Positions 1 to 6,623 of a stretch of 38,749 nucleotides of DNA are shown piece by piece (position 1 is the stretch's first letter; every line of letters starts with the position of its first letter). Origin of the DNA: an uncultured Acidimicrobiales bacterium (lineage in GTDB: Bacteria > Actinomycetota > Acidimicrobiia > Acidimicrobiales > AC-14); contig CADCTB010000222.1 of the NCBI GenBank assembly GCA_902805665.1, forward strand, positions 1-38,749. Direction: 5' to 3'. A model generated the notes under the pieces. It saw only the letters and a program-made list of their open reading frames with translations. It ran no database searches and was not told the origin of the DNA. The position numbers were made by a program, and so were the translations under genes.

Positions 1-108
1 CAGCATCGGCCGCCCGCACAGAGGGTGCAGCGGCTTCGGCAGCGCCGACCTCATCCGCGTGCCCTCCCCCGCTGCCATGACCACAGCCGACAGAGGACGA
101 AGGCGCAT
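1..108 (-). CDS. glmU: GlmU, bifunctional UDP-GlcNAc pyrophosphorylase/GlcN-1-P acetyltransferase (N-terminal fragment)
   Basis: Only the first 36 codons lie in the window; the gene runs off the left edge. The peptide begins [20 protein letters not shown] and continues into [14 protein letters not shown]. This is the nucleotidyltransferase signature of GlmU (AAGxGTRMxSxLPKxLHxLxGxPM). GlmU makes UDP-N-acetylglucosamine for peptidoglycan in the cytoplasm. The ATG at 108 was chosen because it leaves a short hydrophobic first strand before the glycine-rich loop; an inner ATG at 78 would remove that strand. tRNA-Gln lies 43 nt upstream on the same strand, the same neighbour as in mycobacteria. 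The acetyltransferase half cannot be seen. Confidence 0.9.
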   Translation of the reverse strand, partial: MRLRPLSAVVMAAGEGTRMRSALPKPLHPLCGRPML

Positions 109-151
109 ACATCTGTTCTACCCCGCCCGCACCCCGAAGCGGTGGAGGCCC

Positions 152-225
152 TGGCTCGGGAGGGAGGACTCGAACCCCCATTCTCTCAGCCAAAGTGAGA
201 TGTCCTGCCGTTGGACGACTCCCGA
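152..225 (-). tRNA. tRNA-Gln (anticodon TTG), CCA encoded
   Basis: On the minus strand a full cloverleaf folds. The acceptor arms are TCGGGAG (219-225) and CTCCCGA (156-162). The D stem is GTCC/GGAC. The anticodon stem is TCTCA/TGAGA around loop CTTTGGC, giving anticodon TTG. The T arm is GGGGG-TTCGAGT-CCTCC. The discriminator base is G and CCA is encoded at 152-154. The gene sits just upstream of glmU. Confidence 0.96.
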
Positions 226-238
226 TCCGTTCACCAAA

Positions 239-1072
239 CTATCGCCGGCACAGCGCGGTCAGCCCCTCGCACCAGCCGGCGATCTGCAATGTGAGGTCGG
301 CGCTCCGCCGGACGTAGATGACGAGGCATCCGTGGTACTCCTCACCGACGTTCCTGCGCACCGTCTTCGGGTTGTGTTTCTTGAGCTGCGTCCTGCCGAA
401 GGACTCCGGTGCCACGCCCACGACCTCCGACCAGTACATGAGTGCACCGGGCACGTCGGCCGATTCATGGATCATGAGCCTGAACTGCAAGCGATCCGGC
501 CCTATGCGCATGAGCGCGAGCCAGCGGAGAAAGAGCATGATGAGCCCGGGGTCGGAGTTGATGAAGACCGTGCCTTGGCCGAATCGCCACGGCTTGTTCT
601 TGCAGCCCTCGGCCCAGTAGGCGACGACGCCGGCCACGAAAAGCTCGCTCTCGCTCAAATGGGTGATCTGGGCCTTGGCCTGCGCTCGAACGACCGATCG
701 CCGGCGGGTGGCGTTGGCCCGGGCGGCTTCTGCATTGGCACGTGTCGCCGCCGGCCCTCGCTCGGCGAGGGCACATTGCTGGTCCTCAGTCAGCGGGACG
801 TCGCGCAGCCAGAGGGACAGGGTGCTCTTGGCCACGCCCACCACGGCCTGGATCTCTCGATAGGAGCGGCCCTCCTTGCGCATGGCCACTGCCGTCTCGC
901 GCAGGTCGTCCTTGGCCCGCGGCCGGCGGGTCCAGGCCGGTGCAGGCACGCCTTGGAGCCACGTCGAGAGCGGCTCGCCGCCGCCGCCCAGTCCCAGCGC
1001 CTCAGCGATTTGCGAGCGGGACAAACCGGCTAGTCGTAGCTGCACCGCTTCGGCCCGCCGATCCACCGCCAT
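239..1072 (-). CDS. SOS-boxed protein with two helix-turn-helix segments and a LAGLIDADG-like C-terminal domain
   Basis: Numbering is from the longer reading frame that starts at ATG 1096 (285 aa). Residues 12-50 and 64-100 look like two HTH segments (LRLAGLSRSQIAEALGL and MRKEGRSYREIQAVVGVAKS). Residues 150-280 contain LFVAGVVAYWAEG, FINSDPGLIMLFLRWL, a YWS motif and a C-terminal G-x-L-x-I segment. This order resembles LAGLIDADG homing-endonuclease-like domains found in HTH proteins of actinobacteria. I recognise the layout but not a named family. ATG 1072 (Met9) is preferred because a TTGACA-N18-TAATGT promoter places the transcript start at its A. A perfect LexA box overlaps that promoter, so DNA-damage induction is expected. 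The gene lies between tRNA-Gln and bS22, a common site for insertions. Possible roles are a DNA-cutting enzyme or a DNA-binding regulator; nuclease activity is inference. Confidence 0.7.
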   Translation of the reverse strand: MAVDRRAEAVQLRLAGLSRSQIAEALGLGGGGEPLSTWLQGVPAPAWTRRPRAKDDLRETAVAMRKEGRSYREIQAVVGVAKSTLSLWLRDVPLTEDQQCALAERGPAATRANAEAARANATRRRSVVRAQAKAQITHLSESELFVAGVVAYWAEGCKNKPWRFGQGTVFINSDPGLIMLFLRWLALMRIGPDRLQFRLMIHESADVPGALMYWSEVVGVAPESFGRTQLKKHNPKTVRRNVGEEYHGCLVIYVRRSADLTLQIAGWCEGLTALCRR

Positions 1073-1101
1073 GGATCGAACATTAGTTCGATCCATGGCG
1101 G
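1066..1101. repeat. 36-bp perfect palindrome over the start region of the SOS-boxed gene
   Basis: Two 16-bp arms (1066-1081 and 1086-1101) are perfect reverse complements around the 4-nt centre ATTA. The core is the LexA box; the outer CCGCCATGGA/TCCATGGCGG part extends the dyad well beyond what LexA needs. Both candidate start codons (1096 and 1072) lie inside it. It could bind a second dimer, perhaps the gene's own HTH protein, or fold as an RNA hairpin. Confidence 0.9.
1076..1091. promoter_or_regulatory. LexA (SOS) box
   Basis: The sequence TCGAACATTAGTTCGA is a perfect match to the actinobacterial SOS box TCGAAC-N4-GTTCGA. It overlaps the -10 element of the minus-strand promoter, the usual place for LexA repression. 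Confidence 0.85.
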
Positions 1102-1109
1102 CGTGTCAA
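1080..1109 (-). promoter_or_regulatory. Promoter of the SOS-boxed gene
   Basis: On the minus strand the -35 is TTGACA (1104-1109), the spacer is 18 nt and the -10 is TAATGT (1080-1085). Seven nt further on is the A of ATG 1072, which implies a leaderless mRNA starting at Met9. The -10 lies inside the LexA box. Confidence 0.65.
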
Positions 1110-1188
1110 GCACTCGTGAACATCGAGATGCTACGAACTACCGACCCATTTCACGGGAGCACTGTCACCCGCTAGCCTGACCCCGCTC

Positions 1189-1287
1189 ATGGGATCGCTG
1201 ATCAAGAAGCGCCGCAAGCGGATGCGCAAGAAGAAGCACAAGAAGATGCTGAAGGCCACCCGCTGGCAGCGTCGCGCCGGGCGCTAA
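1189..1287 (+). CDS. Small ribosomal subunit protein bS22 (AURKAIP1/COX24-domain protein), 32 aa
   Basis: The ATG opens a 32-residue, extremely basic peptide starting MGSLIKKRRKRMRKKKHKKM and ending WQRRAGR. This is the short actinobacterial AURKAIP1/COX24 protein, known from mycobacterial ribosome structures as bS22, which sits near the 16S rRNA decoding region. It is of normal length for the family and is easily missed because it is so short. Its stop codon TAA (1285-1287) overlaps the stop TAG of ispE (1284-1286), which is read from the other strand. Confidence 0.9.
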   Translation: MGSLIKKRRKRMRKKKHKKMLKATRWQRRAGR

Positions 1288-2006
1288 CCCACTTCTAGGG
1301 CCCGCACGGTCCGGGCGACGATCCGGCCCTCGCCGGGGAACTCGCCCTCCACGAACCAGGTTCCACCGCTGCCGGCCAGCTGTGGTCGCCGCCCACTCAC
1401 CCGGGCCAGCCGGTCGCGCCATTCCCCCAGCTCCGGAGCGACCAGGAGCGCAGGCGCCTCGAGGTCGTTGAGCGACCCGTCCGACGCCGCAGGACCACCC
1501 AGCTCGTCCCACGCCCGGTAGACGAGCGGGGTCGACACCGGAACGGGCGGGACCAGCAGGGTGAAGGTGCGGGACACGTAGGGGAGTGGCTCGACGACCT
1601 CGCCGACGCCCCGAACCCGGGCGCGCCCGCCCACCATGCAGAAGGCGACGTCGGCGCCCAGCCCGACAGCCACGGACGGGTCCGAGCAGCCCGCCCACCG
1701 GAGGATGGCCGCTGCGTCCGCCGAGCCTCCGCCCATCCCGGCGCCGGCCGGCACCTGCTTGTTCAGGCGGACGGACGCCCGGCGACCGGTCAACGCCAGC
1801 GCCCGGCGCACCAGGTTCTCGTCGTCCGCCGGCACCCCGGCCGCATAGGGCCCGACGATCTCCAGGTCGTCACCGTCACCGATCTCCAGGACGTCTCCGT
1901 AGTCGAGCGTCACCATCTCGGCGTCGATGAGGTGGTACCCGTCGGCTCGCACGCCGGTGATCCGCAGCGAGACGGTCAGCTTGGCGGGCGCCCGCTCGAC
2001 GTGCAC
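1284..2006 (-). CDS. ispE: 4-diphosphocytidyl-2-C-methyl-D-erythritol kinase
   Basis: IspE phosphorylates the 2-OH of CDP-methylerythritol in the non-mevalonate isoprenoid pathway. It is a GHMP kinase. The N-terminal ERAPAKLTVSL has the catalytic Lys (K9). The glycine-rich ATP loop is PAGAGMGGGSADAAA (86-100), with D97 as the catalytic Asp, and GADVAF follows. At 240 aa it is shorter than the common 280-310 aa form; the C-terminal GSGGTWF motif is present, so it looks compact rather than truncated. GTG 2006 is chosen because GGGGGAG lies about 9 nt upstream and the family's first strand starts there. It overlaps the end of ksgA by 31 nt, which suggests coupled translation. Confidence 0.93.
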   Translation of the reverse strand: MHVERAPAKLTVSLRITGVRADGYHLIDAEMVTLDYGDVLEIGDGDDLEIVGPYAAGVPADDENLVRRALALTGRRASVRLNKQVPAGAGMGGGSADAAAILRWAGCSDPSVAVGLGADVAFCMVGGRARVRGVGEVVEPLPYVSRTFTLLVPPVPVSTPLVYRAWDELGGPAASDGSLNDLEAPALLVAPELGEWRDRLARVSGRRPQLAGSGGTWFVEGEFPGEGRIVARTVRALEVG

Positions 2007-2809
2007 GCCGCCAGTCTCCCCCAGTCGCCCACCGACAGCTCCTCGGCCCGGGCCTCGGGCCGGATGCCGGCGGCGACGAACGCCTCGCGCGGCACCAGTG
2101 TGACCAGGGAGCGCCTGAGCATCTTCCGCCGCTGACCGAACCCGGTCCGGACCAGCTCGAAGAGCCACTTCGGGTCGACGTCCGGCCCCACGGCCGGCTC
2201 CGGTCGCCGATCGATGCGCACCAGGGCCGACTCCACCTTGGGCACCGGGTGGAACACGGTGGGCGGCACCCGCCCGACGACCCTGGCGGTGGCCCAGTAG
2301 GCCACCTTCACCGACACCGCCCCGTACGCCTCCTCGCCGGGCCCGGCGGCCAGTCGCTCAGCCACCTCCCGCTGCACCATCACCAGCATGCGCCGTATAG
2401 CCGGCACCCCGTCCAGCAGGTCGGCGACGAGCGGCGTGGCCACGTTGTAGGGGAGGTTGGCGACGAGGACCCACGGTCGTTCACCGAGTAGCGCGTCCCA
2501 GTCGAGTCGGAGGGCGTCTCCCTCGACCACGGTCACACCGGCCGGTTCGACGACGGACCGAAGCGCCGGGACGAGCCGGGAGTCGATCTCGACGGCCGTG
2601 ACCGAGGCACCTGTCTCGGCCAGGGCCAGGGTGAGCGACCCCAGCCCGGCGCCGATCTCCACGACCTGGTCGTCCGGGCCGACCTCGGCCAGCCGGGCGA
2701 TGCGGCGGACCGTGTTCGGGTCGACCACGAAGTTCTGCCCCCGGGCCCGGCTGGGCGCCAAACCGTGCTGGTCCAGGAGTCGCCGGACGTCGGCGCCACT
2801 GAGGGTCAC
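1976..2809 (-). CDS. rsmA: 16S rRNA (adenine1518-N6/adenine1519-N6)-dimethyltransferase
   Basis: RsmA/KsgA dimethylates two adjacent adenines near the 3' end of 16S rRNA late in 30S assembly. Visible motifs are GQNF (24-27), the SAM loop EIGAGLG (51-57), VEID (73-76), EGDAL (96-100) and the catalytic NLPYN (118-122). The C-terminal FGQRRKMLRRSL segment is typical. Length is 277 aa, normal for the family. It lies between the DPBB protein and ispE on the same strand, the same position as in mycobacteria. Confidence 0.97.
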   Translation of the reverse strand: MTLSGADVRRLLDQHGLAPSRARGQNFVVDPNTVRRIARLAEVGPDDQVVEIGAGLGSLTLALAETGASVTAVEIDSRLVPALRSVVEPAGVTVVEGDALRLDWDALLGERPWVLVANLPYNVATPLVADLLDGVPAIRRMLVMVQREVAERLAAGPGEEAYGAVSVKVAYWATARVVGRVPPTVFHPVPKVESALVRIDRRPEPAVGPDVDPKWLFELVRTGFGQRRKMLRRSLVTLVPREAFVAAGIRPEARAEELSVGDWGRLAACTSSGRPPS

Positions 2810-2833
2810 CGGCGGGACGTTAGGCCGGTCGGG

Positions 2834-3445
2834 CTACCACTCGATCATGACGTCGATCAGTCCCGCCTCACTCGCGGCCAGCTTCTCGAACGTGTCGAGC
2901 GAGAGGTCGATGAGGCGGCCGGTCTCGAGGGTGGGCCCCCTGTCGTCGACCTTGCACGTGGCCGAGGCGCCGTTGTGGTTCCGAGTGACCTTCACCAGGG
3001 TGCCCATGGGCAATGTCCGGTGGGCGCACGTGGCGGCCGGGGCGCCGAACCACGACGCCACGCCGCTGTCGCTCGCGGTCAGGGTGGCCGCCACGGCAGC
3101 GGCGGGTGGGACGACCTTCTCGACCAGGGTGGTCAGCGGGGTGAGAGGCGTGGCGGCCGGCGGGACGGCAGCCGGCGATGACGGAGCCACCGGAGCGCGG
3201 CGGGGAGCGGCAGTCGTCGTGGTCGTCGGAGCCGGTGTGGTCGTGGTCGCCCGCCTCGTCGTCACCGTGGTCGGTGGAAGGGTGGTCGACGTCGTCACGG
3301 CAAGAGGCTCGAACGAGCTCCAAGGCGCCGGCGACGGCCGGGGGGCGGAGGACGCCCGCACCGCTGCCGACGTCTCACCTGGCGGGTTGCCCACGGCCAG
3401 GAGCCCGCCCCCCAGCGTCACCAGGCACAGCAGTGCGACGGGCAA
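2834..3445 (-). CDS. Secreted RlpA-type double-psi beta-barrel protein
   Basis: Residues 1-20 form a hydrophobic signal or anchor segment. Residues 45-85 are a Thr/Pro/Ala-rich linker with TTT runs, probably spanning the cell wall. Residues 125-203 are a DPBB domain of the RlpA type (SGVASWFG, CAHRTLPMGTLVKV, CKVDDRGP, IDLS). Relatives bind or cleave peptidoglycan. The first ordinary start is TTG 3445, which leaves no basic N-terminus. A CTG ten codons earlier (3475) would add TGTTEDTRP and has GGGGAAA just upstream, so non-canonical initiation is possible. In mycobacteria this position between tatD and ksgA is held by the resuscitation-promoting factor gene rpfB; here the lytic-transglycosylase-like Rpf domain is absent. 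Confidence 0.85.
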   Translation of the reverse strand: MPVALLCLVTLGGGLLAVGNPPGETSAAVRASSAPRPSPAPWSSFEPLAVTTSTTLPPTTVTTRRATTTTPAPTTTTTAAPRRAPVAPSSPAAVPPAATPLTPLTTLVEKVVPPAAAVAATLTASDSGVASWFGAPAATCAHRTLPMGTLVKVTRNHNGASATCKVDDRGPTLETGRLIDLSLDTFEKLAASEAGLIDVMIEW

Positions 3446-3574
3446 CGGCCGCGTGTCTTCAGTTGTCCCAGTCAGTCGTTTCCCCGCTTGTCAGCCGCCG
3501 GCCGCGTGGCGTCCCGAGGGCTTGGCTCGGGGAACGGCGGGGACCTTAGGAAACGTAATTACAAAGCTGCAAGT

Positions 3575-4330
3575 TCAACCGGCGGCCGGAAGCCCGAAGA
3601 GGGCAGCGGTGTTGGCCCACGTCGCCGCCTCCACCGCTTCCACCGGGAGGCCCTTCTCCGCGGCCACCGCGGCGCCGACGAGGGCGACGAACTGAGGGCC
3701 GTTGGGCCTCCCCCGATGGGGCACCGGGGTCAGGTACGGCGCATCGGTCTCCACCAGGATCCGGTCGAGGGGGGCCAGAGCTGCGGCCTCGCGCACGTCG
3801 CCCGCGGTCTTGAACGTGATAATCCCGCTGAAGGACAGGCTGGCCCCGATGTCGAGGCAGAGCCGCGCCTCGGTAGGACCGCCCGTGAAGCAGTGGAACA
3901 CCGTCCGCTCCGGAACGCCCTCGGCCCCCAGGATGGCGAAGGTGTCGTCCCACGCCTCGCGCGTGTGGATGACCAGGGCCAGTCCGTGCTCGTGGGCCAG
4001 CCCTATCTGGGCGGCGAACGCCTCCCGTTGGACCTCCCGGGGCGAGTGGTCGTAGTGGTAATCGAGGCCGCACTCGCCGATGCCGACCACCTCGGGCGGG
4101 CCGAGCAGTCCCACGATGCCCTCGACCCCCTGGATCGCGTCGTGCGGGTGGAGACCGACGGTGGCCCAGACGGTGCCGGGATGGGCCCGAGCCACCTCGA
4201 TGGCCATCCCCGACTGCGGCGCATCGGTGCCGACGCAGATGATCCGGCCGACGCCCGCCTCCGTGGCCCGGGCCAGCGCATCCTCGGTGATCCCCTCGTA
4301 CTGCAGGTGGCAATGGCTGTCGGCCCACAT
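3575..4330 (-). CDS. TatD-family metal-dependent hydrolase
   Basis: A TIM-barrel amidohydrolase-fold nuclease or hydrolase of 251 aa. The first metal motif is DSHCHL at residues 4-9. The GLHPHD, GECGLDYHYD, VIHTREAWDD, HCFTG and VETDAPYLTP motifs follow in the family order and supply the metal ligands. TatD proteins have 3'-5' DNase activity and act in DNA repair or turnover. ATG 4330 faces the MerR gene across a 62-nt divergent spacer. A TACGGT hexamer 9 nt before the ATG may be its -10. Downstream is the DPBB gene after a 129-nt gap. Confidence 0.93.
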   Translation of the reverse strand: MWADSHCHLQYEGITEDALARATEAGVGRIICVGTDAPQSGMAIEVARAHPGTVWATVGLHPHDAIQGVEGIVGLLGPPEVVGIGECGLDYHYDHSPREVQREAFAAQIGLAHEHGLALVIHTREAWDDTFAILGAEGVPERTVFHCFTGGPTEARLCLDIGASLSFSGIITFKTAGDVREAAALAPLDRILVETDAPYLTPVPHRGRPNGPQFVALVGAAVAAEKGLPVEAVEAATWANTAALFGLPAAG

Positions 4331-4354
4331 AGGCGGTCAACCGTAGGTCGCCCC

Positions 4355-4386
4355 TTGACCTTCAAGTCGACTCGAAGGTTTACCCT
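4355..4386 (+). promoter_or_regulatory. MerR-type promoter with operator dyad
   Basis: The -35 is TTGACC (4355-4360) and the -10 is TACCCT (4381-4386), with a 20-nt spacer. The over-long spacer is the hallmark of MerR-controlled promoters. Inside is a 22-bp dyad, ACCTTC-N10-GAAGGT (4358-4379), imperfect at one base pair only. The merR ATG follows the -10 by 6 nt, so the transcript is probably leaderless and self-regulated. Confidence 0.8.
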
Positions 4387-4392
4387 GCGCCC

Positions 4393-5103
4393 ATGACCCC
4401 GACGATGCGCATCGCCGAAGTGGCCGACCGCAGCGGGCTCTCGGCCGCCACGCTCAGGTACTACGAGGAGATCGATCTGGTCCCTGCCCCGGTGCGCACG
4501 GCCGCCGGGTATCGGCTGTACGACGAATCGGTGCTCGACCGGCTGGCGTTCATCGGACGGGCGAAGGCGCTGGGCTGCTCCCTCCGGGAGGTCACCGAGC
4601 TGATGCCGAGGTGGGAGAGCGGCCGCTGTGCGCCCGTGCAGGAGGGGCTCCGGGAGCTGGCGGCCACCAAGCTCGACGAGAGCCACGCCCGGCTGGAGGA
4701 GCTGCAGTCCTTCGTCGGCGACCTCCGGCGCATCATCGCGGCCATGGGGGCCCACACCCCCGAGGGGCCGTGCGACGAATCCTGCGGGTGCGTCGGGGAC
4801 CTGGAGCCGGCAGCGCCGGTCGCCTGCACGCTCGACGCCACGGAGGTGCCCGGACGGATCCAGGAGTGGCGCGACGTGACGGGTCACGTCGTCACCCGAA
4901 CGCCGATCGACGGCGGCCTCCGGCTCGAGCTCGACACCGGCGCGCCCCTGGACCAGCTGGCCCTGCTCATGCGGGCCGAGCAGGGGTGCTGCAGCTTCTT
5001 CGCCTTCTCCCTGACGGTCGACCACTCCGGCATCGCCCTCGAAGTGCGGGCCCCCGCGGAGGGACGGGCGATGGTGGACGGGCTGTTCGGCGCGGCCGGC
5101 TAA
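4393..5103 (+). CDS. MerR-family regulator, probably metal-responsive, with an extra C-terminal domain
   Basis: Residues 5-75 are a MerR winged HTH (IAEVADRSGLSAATLRYYEE, GYRLYDESVLDRL). Residues 80-120 form the dimer helix. C79 lies where metal-sensing MerR proteins have a ligand, and residues 127-133 carry Cys-x3-Cys-x-Cys, a likely metal loop. Residues 143-236 are an added domain containing EQGCCSFFAFSLTV, unlike the short tails of CueR or ZntR. No efflux pump or reductase is adjacent, so the inducer is unknown. The gene splits the otherwise conserved metG-tatD pair, which suggests insertion. Its TAA stop overlaps the TAG stop of metG on the other strand. Confidence 0.85.
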   Translation: MTPTMRIAEVADRSGLSAATLRYYEEIDLVPAPVRTAAGYRLYDESVLDRLAFIGRAKALGCSLREVTELMPRWESGRCAPVQEGLRELAATKLDESHARLEELQSFVGDLRRIIAAMGAHTPEGPCDESCGCVGDLEPAAPVACTLDATEVPGRIQEWRDVTGHVVTRTPIDGGLRLELDTGAPLDQLALLMRAEQGCCSFFAFSLTVDHSGIALEVRAPAEGRAMVDGLFGAAG

Positions 5104-6605
5104 CGACGGGGGAAGAGCGGCTTGCCCTTCTCGACGGGAAGGCCGCCCGGGTAGCCGCCCCAGGCCGCGGCCTCCGGGAGGCGTTGATCCTCGGGCGACC
5201 CGGGCAGGCCCAGGCGCCGCCACACCTCGGCGGCGGCGGTGGGGATGGCCGGCGACGCCAGCACTGCGACGATGCGCAGCGTCTCGATGCCGGCTCCCAG
5301 CACGGCGTCGACCGCCGGGCCCGGCTCCGCCTTCCACGGCTCATTGGCCTCGAGGTGGGCGTTGGCCTCCCGGATCAGCTGCCACGTGGCCTCGAGCGCG
5401 TCGGATGGGGCGAACCGGTCCCACGCCGATGCTGCCGCGGCGTAGACCCGCTCGGCCACGGGTGCCAGCGGGCTGTCCGCAGGCGCGGCCGGGCCGATTC
5501 CCCCGCACTTGCTGCCGACGAGGGTGGCGACGCGTGATAGCAGGTTCCCCAGGTTGTTGGCCAGGTCCGAGTTGTAGCGGGCGACGACGCCCTCGTAGGA
5601 GAAGTCGCCGTCGGGACCGAACGGAACATCGCGCAGGAAGTGCCAGCGCACCGCGTCGACGCCGAAGTCGGCGACCAGTTCACGCGGCCCGATCTGGTTG
5701 AGCTTCGTCTTCGACATCTTCTCGCCGCTCACCAGCAGGAAGCCGTGGGCGGCGACGCAGCGGGCGGGCTCGACCCCCGCGGCCATCAGCATCGCCGGCC
5801 AGTAGACGGCGTGGAAGCGGATGATGTCCTTGCCGATGAGGTGGTAGTCGGCCGGCCACCAGTAGTCGAAGGCCTTGTCGTCCTCGCCGTACCCGACGGC
5901 GGTCACGTAGTTGGGAAGCGCGTCGAACCACACCCAGGCCACCTGGCTCGTGTCCCACGGGAGCGGCACGCCCCACGTGAACGAACGGCTTATGGAGATG
6001 TCCCGCAGGCCGGAGCGGATGAACGCCAGCACCTCGTTGCGCCGGGTGGTGGGGACGACGGCGTCGGGATTGGCCTCGTGCCAGTCGAGCAACCGCTGCT
6101 GGTAGCTGGAGAGCTTGAAGAACCAGTTCTCCTCCTGCACCCACTCGACCGGCCGGCCGTGGATGGGGCAGTTGCCGTCGACCAGCTCCTCGGGCGTGTA
6201 GTACGCCTCGCACGACACGCAGTACGGGCCCTCGTAGGTGGACTTCTCGATGTCCCCGTTGTCGTAGACCGCCTGCAGCAGCTTCTGCACGGCCTTGGTG
6301 TGGCGGGGCTCGGTGGTGCGGATGAAGTCGTCGTAGGCGACTCCCAGCTCGTCCCACGCGTCCCGGAAGCGGGCGCTGTTGCGGTCGGCCAGCTCCTGGG
6401 GGGTGGTGCCCTGGGCTTCGGCCGCCTGCTGGTTCTTGAGCCCGTACTCGTCAGTGCCGGTGACGTACTTCACGTCGTCGCCGAGCAGCCGGTGCCAGCG
6501 GGTGATGCCGTCGCCGAGAAGGACCTCGTAGGCGTGGCCGATGTGCGGCGCGTCGTTCACATAGGCGATGGCCGTCGTGGCGTAGAAGCGGGGCACGGCC
6601 GCCAC
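5100..6605 (-). CDS. metG: Methionyl-tRNA synthetase
   Basis: Class I aminoacyl-tRNA synthetase that charges tRNA-Met. The HIGH motif is at residues 21-24 and the KMSKS loop is KMSKT at 296-300. A zinc knuckle is formed by C129, C132, C146 and H149. The anticodon-binding helical domain fills the C-terminal third. Length is 501 aa, without the extra C-terminal tRNA-binding domain seen in some bacteria. The GTG at 6605 is the longest start. GTG 6596 (Val4) is also plausible: TACTGT stands 7 nt before it and the family usually starts close to the first strand (PRFYATTAIAYVNDAPHIGH). Confidence 0.97.
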   Translation of the reverse strand: MAAVPRFYATTAIAYVNDAPHIGHAYEVLLGDGITRWHRLLGDDVKYVTGTDEYGLKNQQAAEAQGTTPQELADRNSARFRDAWDELGVAYDDFIRTTEPRHTKAVQKLLQAVYDNGDIEKSTYEGPYCVSCEAYYTPEELVDGNCPIHGRPVEWVQEENWFFKLSSYQQRLLDWHEANPDAVVPTTRRNEVLAFIRSGLRDISISRSFTWGVPLPWDTSQVAWVWFDALPNYVTAVGYGEDDKAFDYWWPADYHLIGKDIIRFHAVYWPAMLMAAGVEPARCVAAHGFLLVSGEKMSKTKLNQIGPRELVADFGVDAVRWHFLRDVPFGPDGDFSYEGVVARYNSDLANNLGNLLSRVATLVGSKCGGIGPAAPADSPLAPVAERVYAAAASAWDRFAPSDALEATWQLIREANAHLEANEPWKAEPGPAVDAVLGAGIETLRIVAVLASPAIPTAAAEVWRRLGLPGSPEDQRLPEAAAWGGYPGGLPVEKGKPLFPRR

Positions 6606-6623
6606 AGTACCGACCGCCTGCCG

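Noticed and set aside
3446-3574. Cyclic-di-AMP riboswitch before the cell-wall gene
   Set aside because: Such riboswitches precede rpf genes in actinobacteria, but the conserved core motifs are not recognisable in this 129-nt leader.
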